Shown piece by piece: positions 34,198 to 42,419 of a DNA stretch of 64,000 nt. Every line of letters starts with the position of its first letter. The stretch's first letter is position 1. The stretch is from assembly GCA_964492065.1 (NCBI GenBank), contig CAZBHH010000007.1, forward strand, positions 1-64,000, written 5' to 3'. Both the position numbers and the translations under genes were made by a program. Below the pieces are notes generated by a model, which saw only the letters and a program-made list of their open reading frames with translations, had not been told where the DNA came from and did not search any database. The stretch comes from JADKAC01 sp964492065 (lineage in GTDB: Bacteria > Bacteroidota > Bacteroidia > Chitinophagales > BACL12).

Positions 34198-35478
34198 TCA
34201 CGGAACCGGGTTATTGTATGGTATAATATGAATACTCCCTTTCACAAATCCGTTTTTATCTCCTTCGGAGGATATCATTAAATCGCCGTTGTTATAAAAA
34301 CTCAAGCCTTCGGGTTTGTAATACAAATCCGAGGGAAGGGGAATGACATTTTTTAAATGTTTGTTTTTGTAAATGGCTATTATTCTGTCCTCGGCAGAAA
34401 GTACAAACATCTCATGAGTTTTTGGATGGATGGCAACTGCCGAAGGATTGAAACGCACCTTAGCGCTGCCGATTTCGGGGTAGTGTTCCGCAATAAAGTC
34501 CGATATGGAGCTGATATTCACCTCCAGGTAAGATTCTAATTGCGCAGGATTATCCAAAGGGGAGCGGTAAATAATTCTCGTATCGCCCATGCTGTTGATT
34601 AATGCGTCTTTATTTGCCAGGTACACATACCCGTTATCGATGCAGAGGCCTTCTACATTAAGCGATTTAACGGGCATTTGTATTGAGGAAATCCGCCAGG
34701 TGCGCAAATCGTAAAAAAACACATGTCCGTCACTGCGCAGTATCATCAGCGTGCTGTCGTGCAATGCGATATCCTCAAAATCGCCTTTATCCGTGAACCG
34801 GTAACTGTTGACGATTTCTCCTTGCCGGAGATCGTATTGAAACACAGAGCCGAGTTCGTCCTGAATGCAGAATACGGTTGTCGAATCCATGACGGCCACG
34901 CCGGATATTTCACGCAATAATTCGGGTAGTTCGTAACCGCGGTCGGGAGCATAAAAATGGTAATTGGCCTCTGTGTATTTTTGGGTTTGCGCCACACTCT
35001 GCAAATTCCATTTGTCGGAAACGCCCACAGGTTTCATTTTAAACCATTTGCCATCCAGCGTAAAGTAGAGGTTTTGTTCAATGCCGTCTTTAATTACTTC
35101 GACCTTTAAAAATGAAGTATCCGCGGTTACTATTTTTGAAATTTCATCCAGCAAATAGCCCGGGTAACTCTTTTGCAGTTTCTTGTCGATGATATCAAAC
35201 GGGATTTCCTCTAAAGGCACTTTAAACGATGTGTATAGCAGCGTATTTTCCTGCAGTAGTATTTCATAGGCAATGCCGTCGCAGATAAAATCGATTTCAA
35301 AATTGCCGTCTGCCTTGCGCTCCACTTCAATGATATCCGGGTTGGGGCATTGTTGTTTGAGGATGTTCAAATAGGATTGCGGCAGTTGATTATCCTCTGT
35401 GCCCGTCTGGCCGTTGCAGGAATAGGTGAGCAGGATGATACTCAGTACTGCAATATATTTTACGCTATTATAAATCAT
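34198..35478 (-). CDS. Lipoprotein combining PepSY-like and SdiA-regulated propeller domains
   Basis: A 426-residue predicted lipoprotein: signal peptide ending LTYSC with the lipobox Cys at residue ~21. Residues ~30-160 contain two PepSY-like modules (FEIDFICDGIAYEILLQE, LPLEEIPFDII-type and SYPGYLLDEISKI helices). From ~185 on, the sequence is a propeller of the SdiA-regulated (YjiK-like) family: ISGVAVMDSTTVFCIQDELG, FEDIALHDSTLMILRSDG, LNVEGLCIDNGYVYLAN, SAVAIHPKTHEMFVLSAEDR and KPEGLSFYNNGDLMISSEGD. The Glu and Asp at blade ends suggest metal or ligand binding. Its ATG overlaps the stop of the upstream GreA/Rnk-like gene by 11 bases, so both are translated from one mRNA. Confidence 0.8.
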   Translation of the reverse strand: MIYNSVKYIAVLSIILLTYSCNGQTGTEDNQLPQSYLNILKQQCPNPDIIEVERKADGNFEIDFICDGIAYEILLQENTLLYTSFKVPLEEIPFDIIDKKLQKSYPGYLLDEISKIVTADTSFLKVEVIKDGIEQNLYFTLDGKWFKMKPVGVSDKWNLQSVAQTQKYTEANYHFYAPDRGYELPELLREISGVAVMDSTTVFCIQDELGSVFQYDLRQGEIVNSYRFTDKGDFEDIALHDSTLMILRSDGHVFFYDLRTWRISSIQMPVKSLNVEGLCIDNGYVYLANKDALINSMGDTRIIYRSPLDNPAQLESYLEVNISSISDFIAEHYPEIGSAKVRFNPSAVAIHPKTHEMFVLSAEDRIIAIYKNKHLKNVIPLPSDLYYKPEGLSFYNNGDLMISSEGDKNGFVKGSIHIIPYNNPVP

Positions 35479-35878
35479 AGTTGCCTGATGCTTCGGGTTG
35501 GTAAATGATTTCTTCGACTTTTATCTTGGTGAGGCCGGCGGGCACTATCCACTCGATTTCGTCATTTACCTTATAGCCGATTAACGCAGTGGCAATAGGC
35601 GAAAAAATGGAAATTTTGTTTTCCTTTATGTTGGCATCCTTCGGATAAACAATTTGGAACTGCACCTGTCTGTTTTGGTCCACAAACCGTATTTTGACAA
35701 TGGAATTCATCGTAACGACGTTAGACGGAACGGCTTCCGGTTCCACGATGGTAGCTGAATTTAATTCCTGTATCAGGGCTTCCGCCTCTTTGTTATTTAT
35801 GGATCTGAAGTGTTTAGCATCCTTTATACTCTTGGTTATGCGAGCATAATCTAACCTGTTAATAATAAGATTCTTCAT
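35468..35878 (-). CDS. GreA/GreB C-terminal domain (Rnk-like) protein
   Basis: A 136-residue cytosolic protein. Residues ~45-136 form the FKBP-like C-terminal domain of GreA/GreB: VVTMNSIVKIRFVDQNRQ, FQIVYPKDANIKENKIS, IFSPIATALIGYKVNDEIEW and VPAGLTKIKVEEIIY. A short helical N-terminal segment replaces the long Gre coiled coil, as in Rnk, so transcript cleavage through the RNA polymerase channel is unlikely. In the family Rnk binds RNA polymerase and competes with Gre factors. Its stop overlaps the start of the SdiA-regulated-like lipoprotein gene; the two are co-expressed but I know no shared process. Confidence 0.85.
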   Translation of the reverse strand: MKNLIINRLDYARITKSIKDAKHFRSINNKEAEALIQELNSATIVEPEAVPSNVVTMNSIVKIRFVDQNRQVQFQIVYPKDANIKENKISIFSPIATALIGYKVNDEIEWIVPAGLTKIKVEEIIYQPEASGNYDL

Positions 35879-36100
35879 AATCTCTGTTTAAGCTTCAAAA
35901 AAAGTGTTAATGATTTATTTCCGGGAATTTCGCTTTCTCTAACTGGAGTTAAAGAGAATACTAAGATAGTGAATAATTCAACTCTTATGCAACAATAACA
36001 TTTAATTCGATAATTAATTCCCTTTTATATTCATTTAATTTCACGGTTGTCGCTATGTGCCGGCCTGTGGAAAATCGATGCGGATGCGGGCGGCGACGTG

Positions 36101-36457
36101 TTATTTGCCTTCGTAAATTACGCCAGAGCTGGGTGTTTCGTGCAGTTCAATTTTCACCAGGGCGGGAATTTCGGGCTTAATTTTATTCCAAAGCCAGATG
36201 GCGGCATTTTCGCATGTGGGATTTTCCAACCCCGGAATTGAATTCAACAGTTTATGATCTACGGCGTTAATTACCGGTTCAACAACTTGCTTCAATTCCG
36301 CAAAATCCATAACCCAGCCCAGGTCGCCCTGCAGGTCGCCTTCTATATATAAAACCAGGCGGTAGGTATGTCCGTGCACTTCACTGCACTTGTGGCTTTT
36401 AGGTACATTGGGCAGGAAGTGCGCAGAATCAAAATGAAATTGCTTAAAAATTTGCAT
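36101..36457 (-). CDS. queD: 6-carboxy-5,6,7,8-tetrahydropterin synthase QueD
   Basis: A 118-residue T-fold enzyme that converts 7,8-dihydroneopterin triphosphate to 6-carboxytetrahydropterin, the first committed step of queuosine/7-deazapurine synthesis. Zinc ligands are His13 (DSAHFLP) and His28/His30 (KCSEVHGHTY), with the catalytic Cys24 just before. DFAELK and ETPSSGVIYEG close the active site. Length fits QueD rather than the longer eukaryotic PTPS. Other que genes are not in the window. It is flanked by 124 and 222 gene-free bases and appears to be a single-gene unit. A QueD-like paralogue of other pterin function cannot be excluded. Confidence 0.9.
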   Translation of the reverse strand: MQIFKQFHFDSAHFLPNVPKSHKCSEVHGHTYRLVLYIEGDLQGDLGWVMDFAELKQVVEPVINAVDHKLLNSIPGLENPTCENAAIWLWNKIKPEIPALVKIELHETPSSGVIYEGK

Positions 36458-36491
36458 TGCGGTAAACTTTCTGCAAAGTTGCCAAATTGCG

Positions 36492-36523
36492 ATGTAATTC
36501 GGTAAAACCGGAGGAAATTACAT
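36492..36523 (-). terminator. Stem-loop downstream of the flippase operon
   Basis: ATGTAATT at 36492-36499 and AATTACAT at 36516-36523 pair, with an inner CGGT/ACCG stem and a 3-base loop; one side has a 5-base bulge. It lies between the last flippase gene and queD and may end the long minus-strand transcript. There is no clear U-run. Confidence 0.4.
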
Positions 36524-36581
36524 GACTACCGCAGAGCGTCTTTGTGTGCCCCGGCCTCGTAAATACATGCATTGTATGGCG

Positions 36582-37940
36582 TTACCTGAATTTTATTTTC
36601 TTCAATTCGCGGATGGCGGGCAGTACGAGAATAACCCGCAGCAGGCTCTTATTCTGTTCAAAGAATATTTTGCGGGTCGCCTTCGGAATTGCATAGGCAA
36701 AGTAATAGGCAAATGCATAGGAAATCAGCGTGGCTATAGCGGCGCCGTTGATGCCGAAGATTGGAATGAGATAGAGATTCAGTGCGATGTTCACTACGGC
36801 GCCGGTAGCGGAATTAATCATCCAGAAGCGCTGGTTGTTATCTAATATCAACCATCGATTGCTGACGGAGCCGAAAAAGATAAACAAGGTGCTGAAAATA
36901 TGAATCTGCAAGGTAGAAAACGAACCGCTGTACTCGCCGCCAAAGATCAGCAGGATGATAAATTTGGAAAAGATACATACCGGGATTATTACCGAAAGGG
37001 CAACGGCAATCAGTAAAATATACATCTGCCGGATGCGGTTGATGAACAAAACATTATCTTCCTTGTATGCATTAACCAGCGCCGGGTACAGCGAACCGCT
37101 GAGTATCCAGGGAATGGTTATCCAGGATTCGGAGATTTTAACCGCTGCCGCATACAGCCCTACGGCAGTTTCGTCCATAAGGTGTTGCAGCATCACCTGA
37201 TCGACTTTCAGGTACACGGTGGTGAGCATACCAGAAAATATCAGCGGCCAGGAGCGGGAGATCAAACTCCGGGCTACCGGCCAGGAGAAATGCATCGAGC
37301 GCACGCCGTTGCCCATGCGCCGGTAAAACAACAGCAACACGCTGCCGGTGATAGCTGAATCAATGGCAAACAGGCAAATGAAATACACCAGGGGATAGGC
37401 TTCTACTACAAGGTAAATTTTTACCAGGCTGATACAGGTGAGCGAGACGAGTTGAGCGATTACCGTAAAACGTGAGACAACTTTTGCCTGGAAGTATAAA
37501 CTGATTACTTCAACCGACCTGACTAATGGTTGTAAGGAGGCGAGAAATAAAAACCAGCGCACCGCATTATCGGATTCCGTATAAGCGGAAGCCATCGCAA
37601 TCAGGATTACGGCCAGCAGGCTCCCGGCTATGCGGATAGCGAGCCCGGTGCCCATCAGCACCTCTTTTTTTTCCGGGTCGTTCAGCAGATCTTTAACCAG
37701 GATATTGTTAGTACCTAATGGCGAAAGCACCGAAAAGATAGCCACATAGCTGATGATATAACTGTAAATACCGTATTCCTGCGGCCCCAAATAGCGGGCG
37801 ACCATTGCGCCGATAACCAGCGCCACCACCATTTGCACCGCACGGGCGCCCAATAACCAACCCGTATTGGCAGCATAGCGCTTAAAGCCGGACTTGCCGG
37901 CAAATAATGTGTTGTATATTCTGCTGAAAACATGTGACAT
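36582..37940 (-). CDS. Oligosaccharide flippase (Wzx-type)
   Basis: A 452-residue membrane protein of the polysaccharide-specific MOP superfamily, with about 12-14 helices. The N-terminal part, NTGWLLGARAVQMVVALVIG and then ARYLGPQEYGIYSYI, is the usual Wzx start; WPLIFSGMLTTVYLKVDQVM and LGSVSNRWLI-type helices follow in the C-terminal half. It moves undecaprenyl-linked or similar lipid sugars across the inner membrane. It starts 2 bases after the related gene at 37943, so the two flippases are co-expressed. They are clearly different sequences, not recent copies. It is the last gene of the run that begins with the agmatinase gene. No glycosyltransferase is adjacent. Confidence 0.85.
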   Translation of the reverse strand: MSHVFSRIYNTLFAGKSGFKRYAANTGWLLGARAVQMVVALVIGAMVARYLGPQEYGIYSYIISYVAIFSVLSPLGTNNILVKDLLNDPEKKEVLMGTGLAIRIAGSLLAVILIAMASAYTESDNAVRWFLFLASLQPLVRSVEVISLYFQAKVVSRFTVIAQLVSLTCISLVKIYLVVEAYPLVYFICLFAIDSAITGSVLLLFYRRMGNGVRSMHFSWPVARSLISRSWPLIFSGMLTTVYLKVDQVMLQHLMDETAVGLYAAAVKISESWITIPWILSGSLYPALVNAYKEDNVLFINRIRQMYILLIAVALSVIIPVCIFSKFIILLIFGGEYSGSFSTLQIHIFSTLFIFFGSVSNRWLILDNNQRFWMINSATGAVVNIALNLYLIPIFGINGAAIATLISYAFAYYFAYAIPKATRKIFFEQNKSLLRVILVLPAIRELKKIKFR

Positions 37941-37942
37941 TG

Positions 37943-39232
37943 TCAGCGCTTTCTAAATTTCAGAAATATAATCTTCCGTGCTTCCGGAAATTCTCTCGAG
38001 TAATACATTTTACCCGCCAGCAATACGAGGAAGCTCAATGCACTCGCTATCGCCGCTCCCATTATGGAAAAGTACGGAATTAAAATAAAATTGAGCAGGA
38101 TATTAAACACTGCGGCGGCTACCGTTGCTTTTACGATGGCGATATCCCGTTTGCGCACATATAAAATGTAGTGGAAAACCAGAGTGGCATTAAATATCAT
38201 TTCGGCTATTACCAGAACAATGAACGTATCAAAGCGGTTGAGAAATTCACTTTTATTTAAAAACAGGATGATGGGGTAAATGACGATGAGCAGCAGGATG
38301 GCAGATAACACCGTGAACAGCGCCATTTGTTTTGTGAACTTCGATTGCGCAATGCGGTAATCGTAATTGGAGTGGTGAAAATTTTCAATCAGTTTGGGCG
38401 AGAAGATAATCACCACTGCCGTATGCACAATAATCTCAACCAGGTTTGCCATACTGGAATAAAACGTATAAATCCCCACATCTTCTTTTGTATGGTAGTA
38501 GTCAATAAAATACCGGTCGGCAAAATCAATGAGCTTGAACGCAATGGTCCCGACGAAAAACAGCAGGCTGACTTTAACGCCCTTGCGTATCCAAAGCCAG
38601 TCGATCGGTTTATGTTTGAAGGCTTTGAATTTAAATTTAGAGAAAAAGTAGATGGAAACGATCATCGCCATGATGCCGCCGCTGGTCCAGAATAAAAAGA
38701 TTACTTTAAGTTCTTTAAAACCCTGGACGGGCAGGCTCCATATCAACACGAGGATAAACGCCCACAGGCCCGTGCGCAGGAACAGGATAATATTTGCGAT
38801 GAGCGGTTTTGAAAACACGACAAAGGTGCGATAACTCTCCTGTGCCAGATGTTCGAAAACCAGGATGACGTAAAAGAACAGCATGAACTTCATCTCGATG
38901 ACGCCGAAATAAAACAGCAGGCCGAGCAGTGGAAATAAAATGATATAGCTGATTATATAAAATACCAGTTGATTGCGCAGCAGGGCGCCTCGTTCTGCTT
39001 CGGGATATTCGAGAATGCTGCGTGTGGAGTAGGTGTAAAAATCCAGTCCGACGAGGTAAAGGGACAGCGCAATCGAGGTAGTGAAGATTCCCCATTCACC
39101 CAATTGTTCAATGGTGACATGCTTCGCCAAAAAAATTATAAACAGGAATTTACCGGACAAGGAGAGCCCCCGCAATATAAGATTTATGGTCGTACGCTTA
39201 TCTAAGAACTTTGAGTATTCCTTAAGCTGCAT
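37943..39232 (-). CDS. Oligosaccharide flippase / polysaccharide export-type membrane protein
   Basis: A 429-residue MOP-superfamily protein with ~12 hydrophobic helices (ILRGLSLSGKFLFIIFLAK at the N-terminus; ILLNFILIPYFSIMGAAIAS near the end, a family hallmark). The region FADRYFIDYYHTKEDVGIY is the usual central motif of Wzx-like proteins. Its stop is 2 bases before the next flippase start. Two different flippases in tandem suggest either separate substrates or a heteromeric unit, but heteromers are not known for the family. A 44-base gap separates it from the MFS gene upstream. Confidence 0.85.
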   Translation of the reverse strand: MQLKEYSKFLDKRTTINLILRGLSLSGKFLFIIFLAKHVTIEQLGEWGIFTTSIALSLYLVGLDFYTYSTRSILEYPEAERGALLRNQLVFYIISYIILFPLLGLLFYFGVIEMKFMLFFYVILVFEHLAQESYRTFVVFSKPLIANIILFLRTGLWAFILVLIWSLPVQGFKELKVIFLFWTSGGIMAMIVSIYFFSKFKFKAFKHKPIDWLWIRKGVKVSLLFFVGTIAFKLIDFADRYFIDYYHTKEDVGIYTFYSSMANLVEIIVHTAVVIIFSPKLIENFHHSNYDYRIAQSKFTKQMALFTVLSAILLLIVIYPIILFLNKSEFLNRFDTFIVLVIAEMIFNATLVFHYILYVRKRDIAIVKATVAAAVFNILLNFILIPYFSIMGAAIASALSFLVLLAGKMYYSREFPEARKIIFLKFRKR

Positions 39233-39276
39233 AATGAAAAACCCTGCTAAGTAACGAACTTTTAACGGATTGTAAT

Positions 39277-40467
39277 TTACTTAGCTGATTCAGAAACCTG
39301 CACGGGTGGTTGCAATCTCAAAAAATACACAATCACCAGTACGCTCATGGCGGCGGTGAGGCCGAAAGCCCATTCCGCATTAATTGCATACCAGATAAAA
39401 CCCGCCAGGCTGCTGGCGACAAAAGCGCATAGGCTGTTCAGCGCAGCGTACGCCCCTAATGCAGTGGCTGTTTCGCTGCCGGAGACAGTCAAAGAAATCC
39501 ATGCCTTGCCGATTCCTTCTGTCGCCGCTGCATACAAGCCGTACAGGAAGAACAACAACCAGAATACGCCCGGCACATCCACGAACGCAAAGCCGCTATA
39601 CACCAGCGCATACACCAGCAGGCCGGCAACAAAGGTGGTTTTAATGCCGATTTTATCGGCGAGAGCGCCCGCCGGAAACGAGAACAAAGCGTACACCAGG
39701 TTGTAAAAAATATAAATGCCGATTACATAAGTGTCATCGAGACCCGATTGTTTCATCCTCAATAAAAGCAGGATGTCCGTACTGTTGAACAGGGCGAACA
39801 GCAGGAGTCCGCCCAGCAGTTTTTTATAGGAGGGGTCGGCGTTGCGCACGTATTGTAAAAATGCGAGTAAGCCCGGTTTTTTGGGTGCAGGGGCGGCCGG
39901 TTTTTTTTCTTTCAACAGAACGAGGAGGGCAACGCTCAGGATGCCGGGAGCAAATGCGATCAGGAACAATACAGTAAACTTACCGGGGAAAAAATATAAA
40001 TACACCAAAGCGATCAGGGGTCCCAATACGGCGCCCAGCGTATCCATGCCCCGGTGAAATCCGAAAATACGTGCCTTCGTTTCGCGGGTGGAGGCGTCGC
40101 TCAACATGGCGTCGCGGGCTCCCGTGCGCAGCCCTTTTCCAAAGCGGTCTAAGGTGCGTGCAAAAAATATCCAGAGCGGATATGTGAATGCCGCCAGCAT
40201 GGGTTTTGACAGTGCGCTTAGCAGATAGCCGCTGCGCACAAAGGGCAGGCGCTTCTGCGTGATATCCGACAACTGGCCGAAATACCCCTTGCTGAGCCCT
40301 GCCGTTGTTTCCGCAACGCCTTCCAGTACGCCGATAAGAAAGATGCTGAAGCCGATGCTTTCCAGGTACACGGGCATCACCGGGTACAACATCTCGCTGG
40401 CCATATCGGTGAATAGACTCACCAAACTCAACACGAGAACCGGCCGTGTGATATATGAAATGCGCAT
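39277..40467 (-). CDS. Major facilitator superfamily transporter
   Basis: A 396-residue inner-membrane transporter with 12 helices. LVSLFTDMASEMLYPVMPVYL forms the first helix pair, then GYFGQLSDITQKRLPFVRSG between helices 2 and 3 and FARTLDRFGKGLRTGARDAML between helices 4 and 5 match the MFS subgroup often annotated as YfnF/nickel-or-drug-type permeases. A second motif GALADKIGIKTTF marks the C-terminal half. The substrate is unknown. Its ATG is one base after the stop of the copper monooxygenase-like gene, so it is in the same operon; an association with metal or monooxygenase metabolism is only suggested by position. Confidence 0.85.
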   Translation of the reverse strand: MRISYITRPVLVLSLVSLFTDMASEMLYPVMPVYLESIGFSIFLIGVLEGVAETTAGLSKGYFGQLSDITQKRLPFVRSGYLLSALSKPMLAAFTYPLWIFFARTLDRFGKGLRTGARDAMLSDASTRETKARIFGFHRGMDTLGAVLGPLIALVYLYFFPGKFTVLFLIAFAPGILSVALLVLLKEKKPAAPAPKKPGLLAFLQYVRNADPSYKKLLGGLLLFALFNSTDILLLLRMKQSGLDDTYVIGIYIFYNLVYALFSFPAGALADKIGIKTTFVAGLLVYALVYSGFAFVDVPGVFWLLFFLYGLYAAATEGIGKAWISLTVSGSETATALGAYAALNSLCAFVASSLAGFIWYAINAEWAFGLTAAMSVLVIVYFLRLQPPVQVSESAK

Positions 40468-40468
40468 A

Positions 40469-41842
40469 TCAGTGCAAGGATATATTTTCCAGGCTTATAT
40501 TTTCATCGCCCGGCTGATAAGACATGTATGTGAAAATAAACTGAAACATTTCATTGGTGGTCTTCATACTTTCAAACGGGCTTGACCTTTCGACAATCAC
40601 CTGCGGCGGACTGAACGGATTGTTTGGGTTTTCGGCAGTATTATCGTATGTGGCTTCGGCGATAATTCTCGAACTTGCCGGGATCTTCAAGACTTTTTTA
40701 AACGTGTAAAAGTATTGCCAGCGGAAATCCCATTTGGGGATGGATATCAGCGGAATTGTGTCGTTCTGCGGCGTAATGGCATAGGCGATAAACGATTTTC
40801 CCAGCAGGTGCATGTGCGGGTTCACGGTGAGCAGAGACATATCTGCCTGTACTTTGTATTCCGTCCGGAACGTCTTTATCTCTCCCGGCGGAATTACCAG
40901 CGGTGGCACAATCGGCGTTTCGCCGAGCGAGCCCATCAGCAGTTCATACGTTGGCCGCTGCGGCGGCACATCGGTTAAAAAAATATTGAAATAAGAGCCG
41001 TCATCTACGGTGTCAATCGGCGAAGGGCCGTAATGAATATCGTTGATAAAAAACGCATTTTGGGTGGTGAGCCGGTACCCGCCGATGCCCTTTGGATAAA
41101 TGGCGGGAGAAACTCCCGGCAGGTAATTACATACCAGGGGAATTAAATTCGGATAGGTGCCATCGTCATTTTTGTTTTGCATGCGGTTATTTACTTCTTC
41201 AGCCGTCAGCGTAAGGTCTGTGGGGATGACTTTTTCGCCGGCAAACAAATCTTTTTTATCACCGGATTTATACTGGATCAGATTGGCATTCATGTGGTGC
41301 AACAATTTTTTGTTGCCCGGAATAAATTCAATGGTGCGGATAAATTTATTGTGGTCAGCTTCGAAGGGTATTTTCATTAAAAAGAACTGATCGCGGTTGT
41401 TGCCGGGCAGATGAATTACTTCCGGAAATTTTACGACGAGGTCGGGGACGCCTACCTGGGAGCCGTCGGGGAAATCGGGCGGCGGCGGAATTTTTGAGGA
41501 ATCGCCAATCGGGCAATCGAGTGCTACCCAGCGTGCAATCTTCTCCTTATCCCCATCGCTTAAAATGCGTTCACCTGCAAACGAGGAGTATTCCGGATCG
41601 GCAGGCCAGGGAGGCATAAATCCCGACTGCGTTACTTTTACAATGGTCTTAGCCTTCTTGCGCACATCCTCATACGTGATGAGCGAAAAAGGCCCGACGG
41701 AATTCGGGCGATGACAGGTTGTGCAGTTATTGTATATGATAGGTGCAATATCCTCACTGAATGTAACCGTCTTGTCGCCGCCGGTATTACACGAAAATAA
41801 AGCGGCGCATAAAATACAACAGGTGGCGAGTAATTTTTTCAT
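40469..41842 (-). CDS. c-type cytochrome fused to a copper type II ascorbate-dependent monooxygenase-like domain (lipoprotein)
   Basis: A 457-residue lipoprotein (signal ending ALFSC, lipid Cys18). Residues ~28-110 are a small cytochrome c with one haem motif CTTCH (Cys40, Cys43, His44) and the partner Met in GFMPPWP. Residues ~130-440 resemble peptidylglycine alpha-hydroxylating monooxygenase (PHM): the CuH-type pair His182-His183 (KKLLHHMNANL), His270 (NDIHYGP), the CuM-type His343 and His345 (NPHMHLLGK) and Met432 (TNEMFQFIFTYM), so all expected copper ligands are seen. It should act in the periplasm, facing the membrane. The ATG at 41842 is used because the preceding candidate is TTG. Its start is one base after the redoxin stop. 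Substrate unknown. Confidence 0.82.
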   Translation of the reverse strand: MKKLLATCCILCAALFSCNTGGDKTVTFSEDIAPIIYNNCTTCHRPNSVGPFSLITYEDVRKKAKTIVKVTQSGFMPPWPADPEYSSFAGERILSDGDKEKIARWVALDCPIGDSSKIPPPPDFPDGSQVGVPDLVVKFPEVIHLPGNNRDQFFLMKIPFEADHNKFIRTIEFIPGNKKLLHHMNANLIQYKSGDKKDLFAGEKVIPTDLTLTAEEVNNRMQNKNDDGTYPNLIPLVCNYLPGVSPAIYPKGIGGYRLTTQNAFFINDIHYGPSPIDTVDDGSYFNIFLTDVPPQRPTYELLMGSLGETPIVPPLVIPPGEIKTFRTEYKVQADMSLLTVNPHMHLLGKSFIAYAITPQNDTIPLISIPKWDFRWQYFYTFKKVLKIPASSRIIAEATYDNTAENPNNPFSPPQVIVERSSPFESMKTTNEMFQFIFTYMSYQPGDENISLENISLH

Positions 41843-41843
41843 A

Positions 41844-42419
41844 CTATTCAATAAAACATCCTACTGCAGGGGCATGAGTAACCGGTGGTTCCCTGTCGCT
41901 CAATAAGGCATCAATGGCATCGGTTAAATAAAATTCGGTGATTACCGTTCGCTTTTGCCCGAGGTCAACCGCCCAGTTGTCGATGGCGCCGCTGTAGCGC
42001 ACGGTGCCGGCGCTGTCCAGCACAAACGTCTCTGGCGTAATGGTGGCTTGCAGCAAGCGGGTGAGTTGTTTGTCCCGGTCGAGCAAAAGAAATCCCTGTA
42101 CATTATACATCGTCTTAAACGAATCTATTTTTTCGTCGGAATAATAATTCCCCGGAACCACACCGAGAAATAACACGTCCATACCTTCGTATTTCACCTG
42201 CAGGTCATTGAGGTTTTTGGTATAATTTTCACTCAACGGACATTCGGGAGATAAAAACGTGATTACGGAAACGGCATGCCTGTAAACATATTCAAATTTA
42301 AAGACAGTATTGTCCAGGGTGGATAATTCGATATCCGATAATTCCACCCGTTGTGAATTACAACTCCACATCAGCAACATTGCCAGGGAAACAACTATCG
42401 CTTTACATTTATTTGCCAT
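41844..42419 (-). CDS. Redoxin-family lipoprotein with a single active-site cysteine
   Basis: A 191-residue lipoprotein (lipobox MLLMWSC, Cys20) with a thioredoxin fold. The active-site segment is FLSPECPLSENY, with Cys60 where peroxiredoxins/SCO-like proteins have their first Cys, and no resolving Cys beside it; FLGVVPGNYYSDEKIDSFK, ATITPETFVLD (cis-Pro) and YSGAIDNW follow. A second Cys is in the C-terminal AVGCFIE. Redoxins of this exact type are found next to, or fused with, the ascorbate-dependent monooxygenase plus cytochrome c module in other phyla. Here the genes are separate and one base apart. A role in copper delivery or thiol reduction for that enzyme is an inference. It overlaps the agmatinase gene by 11 bases. 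Confidence 0.8.
   Translation of the reverse strand: MANKCKAIVVSLAMLLMWSCNSQRVELSDIELSTLDNTVFKFEYVYRHAVSVITFLSPECPLSENYTKNLNDLQVKYEGMDVLFLGVVPGNYYSDEKIDSFKTMYNVQGFLLLDRDKQLTRLLQATITPETFVLDSAGTVRYSGAIDNWAVDLGQKRTVITEFYLTDAIDALLSDREPPVTHAPAVGCFIE

Noticed and set aside
36458..36581. A preQ1 riboswitch in front of queD
   Set aside because: The gap has a stem-loop but no preQ1 aptamer-like sequence (no conserved A-rich tail with CUAA end).
36582..39232. A capsule/O-antigen gene cluster around the two flippases
   Set aside because: No glycosyltransferase, polymerase or sugar-nucleotide gene lies next to them; the run instead contains agmatinase, redoxin and monooxygenase genes.
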